DNA of 16,044 nucleotides from NCBI GenBank assembly GCA_002690445.1, contig NZER01000479.1:1-16044 (forward strand). The letters run 5' to 3'. Positions 14,831-16,044 of the stretch are shown piece after piece (positions within the stretch are counted from its first letter, which is position 1; the number at the start of each line of letters is the position of its first letter). Source of the DNA: Candidatus Pacearchaeota archaeon (GTDB lineage Archaea; Nanoarchaeota; Nanoarchaeia; Pacearchaeales; GW2011-AR1). Made by a program: the position numbers and the translations under genes. The notes beneath the pieces are model-generated. The model had not been told where the DNA came from. It searched no databases and was given only the letters and a program-made list of their open reading frames with translations.

Positions 14831-15868
14831 TTAAGCATGTTTAAAATAGAAAGATGTTGCATTATCGCCCCTAGCTTTAATTCCGACACTAAGACCAAGA
14901 TAATCACCTTCATCCCAAGCTACTTCAGTTACAGTTCCATCAGTTATAGAAATGGTTCTATTTGCATCACTAGCTGCGGAAGTCATTTCAAAGGCAGGTG
15001 AAGTCAATGTTTCAGCCTGAACTCCATCATCACTACCTCTAGCATCTTCCCATAATTGGTCACAATTAGCATCATATTTAAGAACAGGATTAACAGTAAT
15101 AGCCATTTCAGGTACTGAACGAATATAAGTTTGTGGAGTACCATTTGCTCCACTTCCACCAAAACCACCAAATACAACTGGATTATCTATAGTCATTGAA
15201 AAACTTTTTAATAATACATCAGTAGCATCAACCTGTGTGTTGTAACCATAATCACCTAAATAAACATAGTCTTCACTATAAGTAGCAGCACCTGAAGATA
15301 CAGTTGCACTATAAGTACCGCCAATAGCAATTCGTGTTCTAGATATCCAACTAGCATCAAACTTCATTCTACCACCATCCTCATTAGGATCGCCACTAAG
15401 TGTTAAACTTGTAATAACGCATCCAGGAACAGCAATACAATCATCGGTACTACTACCAACACCATTATATGCAAATGTTAATGTTTTATTAGATAGTGGA
15501 CTACTATCAGCATGTTCAAATGTTACATTAGATGTACTTGTTCCATTAACAGTCCATGAATTAGAAGATACAGCAGTACCTAATACATTAGACATTAATA
15601 GAGGAACTAATGCATCTGTCAGCAGACCACTTACACTCCCTTCTATTGTTGCACCTTTGCCCCAATGAAACATATCAGTAGTAGCAGTCATTATACCAGA
15701 GCCAGAGCCACCCCTTCTTTCTATTTTTACATCATTAAATGTTGGGGGAGTGACAGAATCAGCCTCAATATAAGTATAACTAGTGGCAGCAGTTCCTACT
15801 GCAGCATTGTCAATTCCGACACCAACAGATAGTTCTTTAGAACTAAAAAAACTAGCATTAATAGCCAT
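14831..15868 (-). CDS. Putative major tail tube protein (345 aa)
   Basis: Probable tail tube subunit, which polymerises around the tape measure protein. The 345 residues are rich in Ser, Thr, Gly and beta-strand pattern, with little charge, as expected for tube or tail-decorated beta-sandwich proteins. It starts MAINASFFSSKELSVGVG and contains WGKGATIEGSVSGLLTDALV (about 68-87), a style seen in phage tail tube proteins. It lies just before the tail chaperone pair, the standard place for the tube gene. The ATG at 15868 has AAGGAG within ten bases and overlaps the previous stop by one base. No family motif is decisive, so a different major virion protein is possible. Confidence 0.7.
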   Translation of the reverse strand: MAINASFFSSKELSVGVGIDNAAVGTAATSYTYIEADSVTPPTFNDVKIERRGGSGSGIMTATTDMFHWGKGATIEGSVSGLLTDALVPLLMSNVLGTAVSSNSWTVNGTSTSNVTFEHADSSPLSNKTLTFAYNGVGSSTDDCIAVPGCVITSLTLSGDPNEDGGRMKFDASWISRTRIAIGGTYSATVSSGAATYSEDYVYLGDYGYNTQVDATDVLLKSFSMTIDNPVVFGGFGGSGANGTPQTYIRSVPEMAITVNPVLKYDANCDQLWEDARGSDDGVQAETLTSPAFEMTSAASDANRTISITDGTVTEVAWDEGDYLGLSVGIKARGDNATSFYFKHA

Positions 15869-16044
15869 TATTTATCTCCTTTATATTTTTTGGTTTCTTT
15901 CTTATTAGGAGCATTAACCTCTTCAACATAGCTATCCCAGCCCTTTGGCAGTCCTTCATTAAAGTCTACTACATTCTTGCTTGACAGCATAGAAGACATT
16001 CTCTTATAAACTCCGCTAAACCTAGGTATATCTGAAGCAGATAC
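15868..16044 (-). CDS. C-terminal end of an unidentified late gene (truncated by window edge)
   Basis: Only the last 58 residues are present, from VSASDIPRFSGVYKRMSSML to NKKETKKYKGDK; the N-terminus lies beyond 16044. The visible part is polar with a lysine-rich end, and I do not recognise a family. Position upstream of the tail tube gene suggests a head-tail connector, tail terminator or other virion protein. The TAA shares one base with the ATG of the tube gene, so the two are in one operon. Confidence 0.65.
   Translation of the reverse strand, partial: VSASDIPRFSGVYKRMSSMLSSKNVVDFNEGLPKGWDSYVEEVNAPNKKETKKYKGDK

Noticed and set aside
1..16044. tRNA genes, CRISPR arrays, integrase, attachment sites or insertion sequences
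   Set aside because: No cloverleaf, repeat-spacer pattern, recombinase motif or terminal inverted repeats were recognised by eye; a tRNA or repeat search would settle it.

Overview
The window looks like part of an AT-rich, tightly packed genome of a tailed double-stranded DNA phage with siphovirus-type tail morphogenesis genes, free-living or integrated. The reasons are a DnaB-type replicative helicase, a RuvC-like junction resolvase, a tail tube candidate, a tail-assembly chaperone pair joined by a canonical -1 slippery site, a tape measure protein, a tail hub/tip protein and a run of putative receptor-binding proteins. No integrase, tRNA, rRNA, CRISPR array or insertion sequence was recognised.

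Layout. Positions 1-2646 on the + strand hold a broken C5-cytosine methyltransferase remnant, two tiny zinc-finger-like proteins, the helicase and the resolvase; this is the replication/early side. A strong hairpin at 2652-2679 separates it from a convergent block. Positions 2665-16044 on the - strand form one unbroken late operon, read right to left: end of an unidentified gene (runs off the window), tail tube, tail chaperone G with its frameshift extension T, tape measure, small cysteine-rich protein, 1217-residue tail hub/tip protein, 216-residue structural protein, then three tandem paralogous proteins of 604, 460 and 320 residues. Gene junctions are mostly overlaps or gaps of a few bases, so translational coupling is likely. 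No gene-free stretch over 300 bases exists: the apparent gap at 14312-14508 is coding in the -1 frame.

The most distinctive feature is host-like adhesion modules spliced into tail proteins. A perfect two-repeat dockerin type I domain sits in a loop of the 604-residue paralog. A second, partly degenerate dockerin ends the tail hub/tip protein, next to a cysteine-rich module with ECGVC motifs. These sequence styles are familiar from secreted proteins of marine bacteria, especially Marinimicrobia (SAR406) and some Bacteroidota. This suggests such a host and raises the idea that the phage tail uses cohesin-dockerin-like contacts, or mimics host surface proteins, during adsorption. The three paralogs share a scaffold at both ends and differ by the modules inserted between, which suggests duplication followed by modular diversification of host-recognition proteins.
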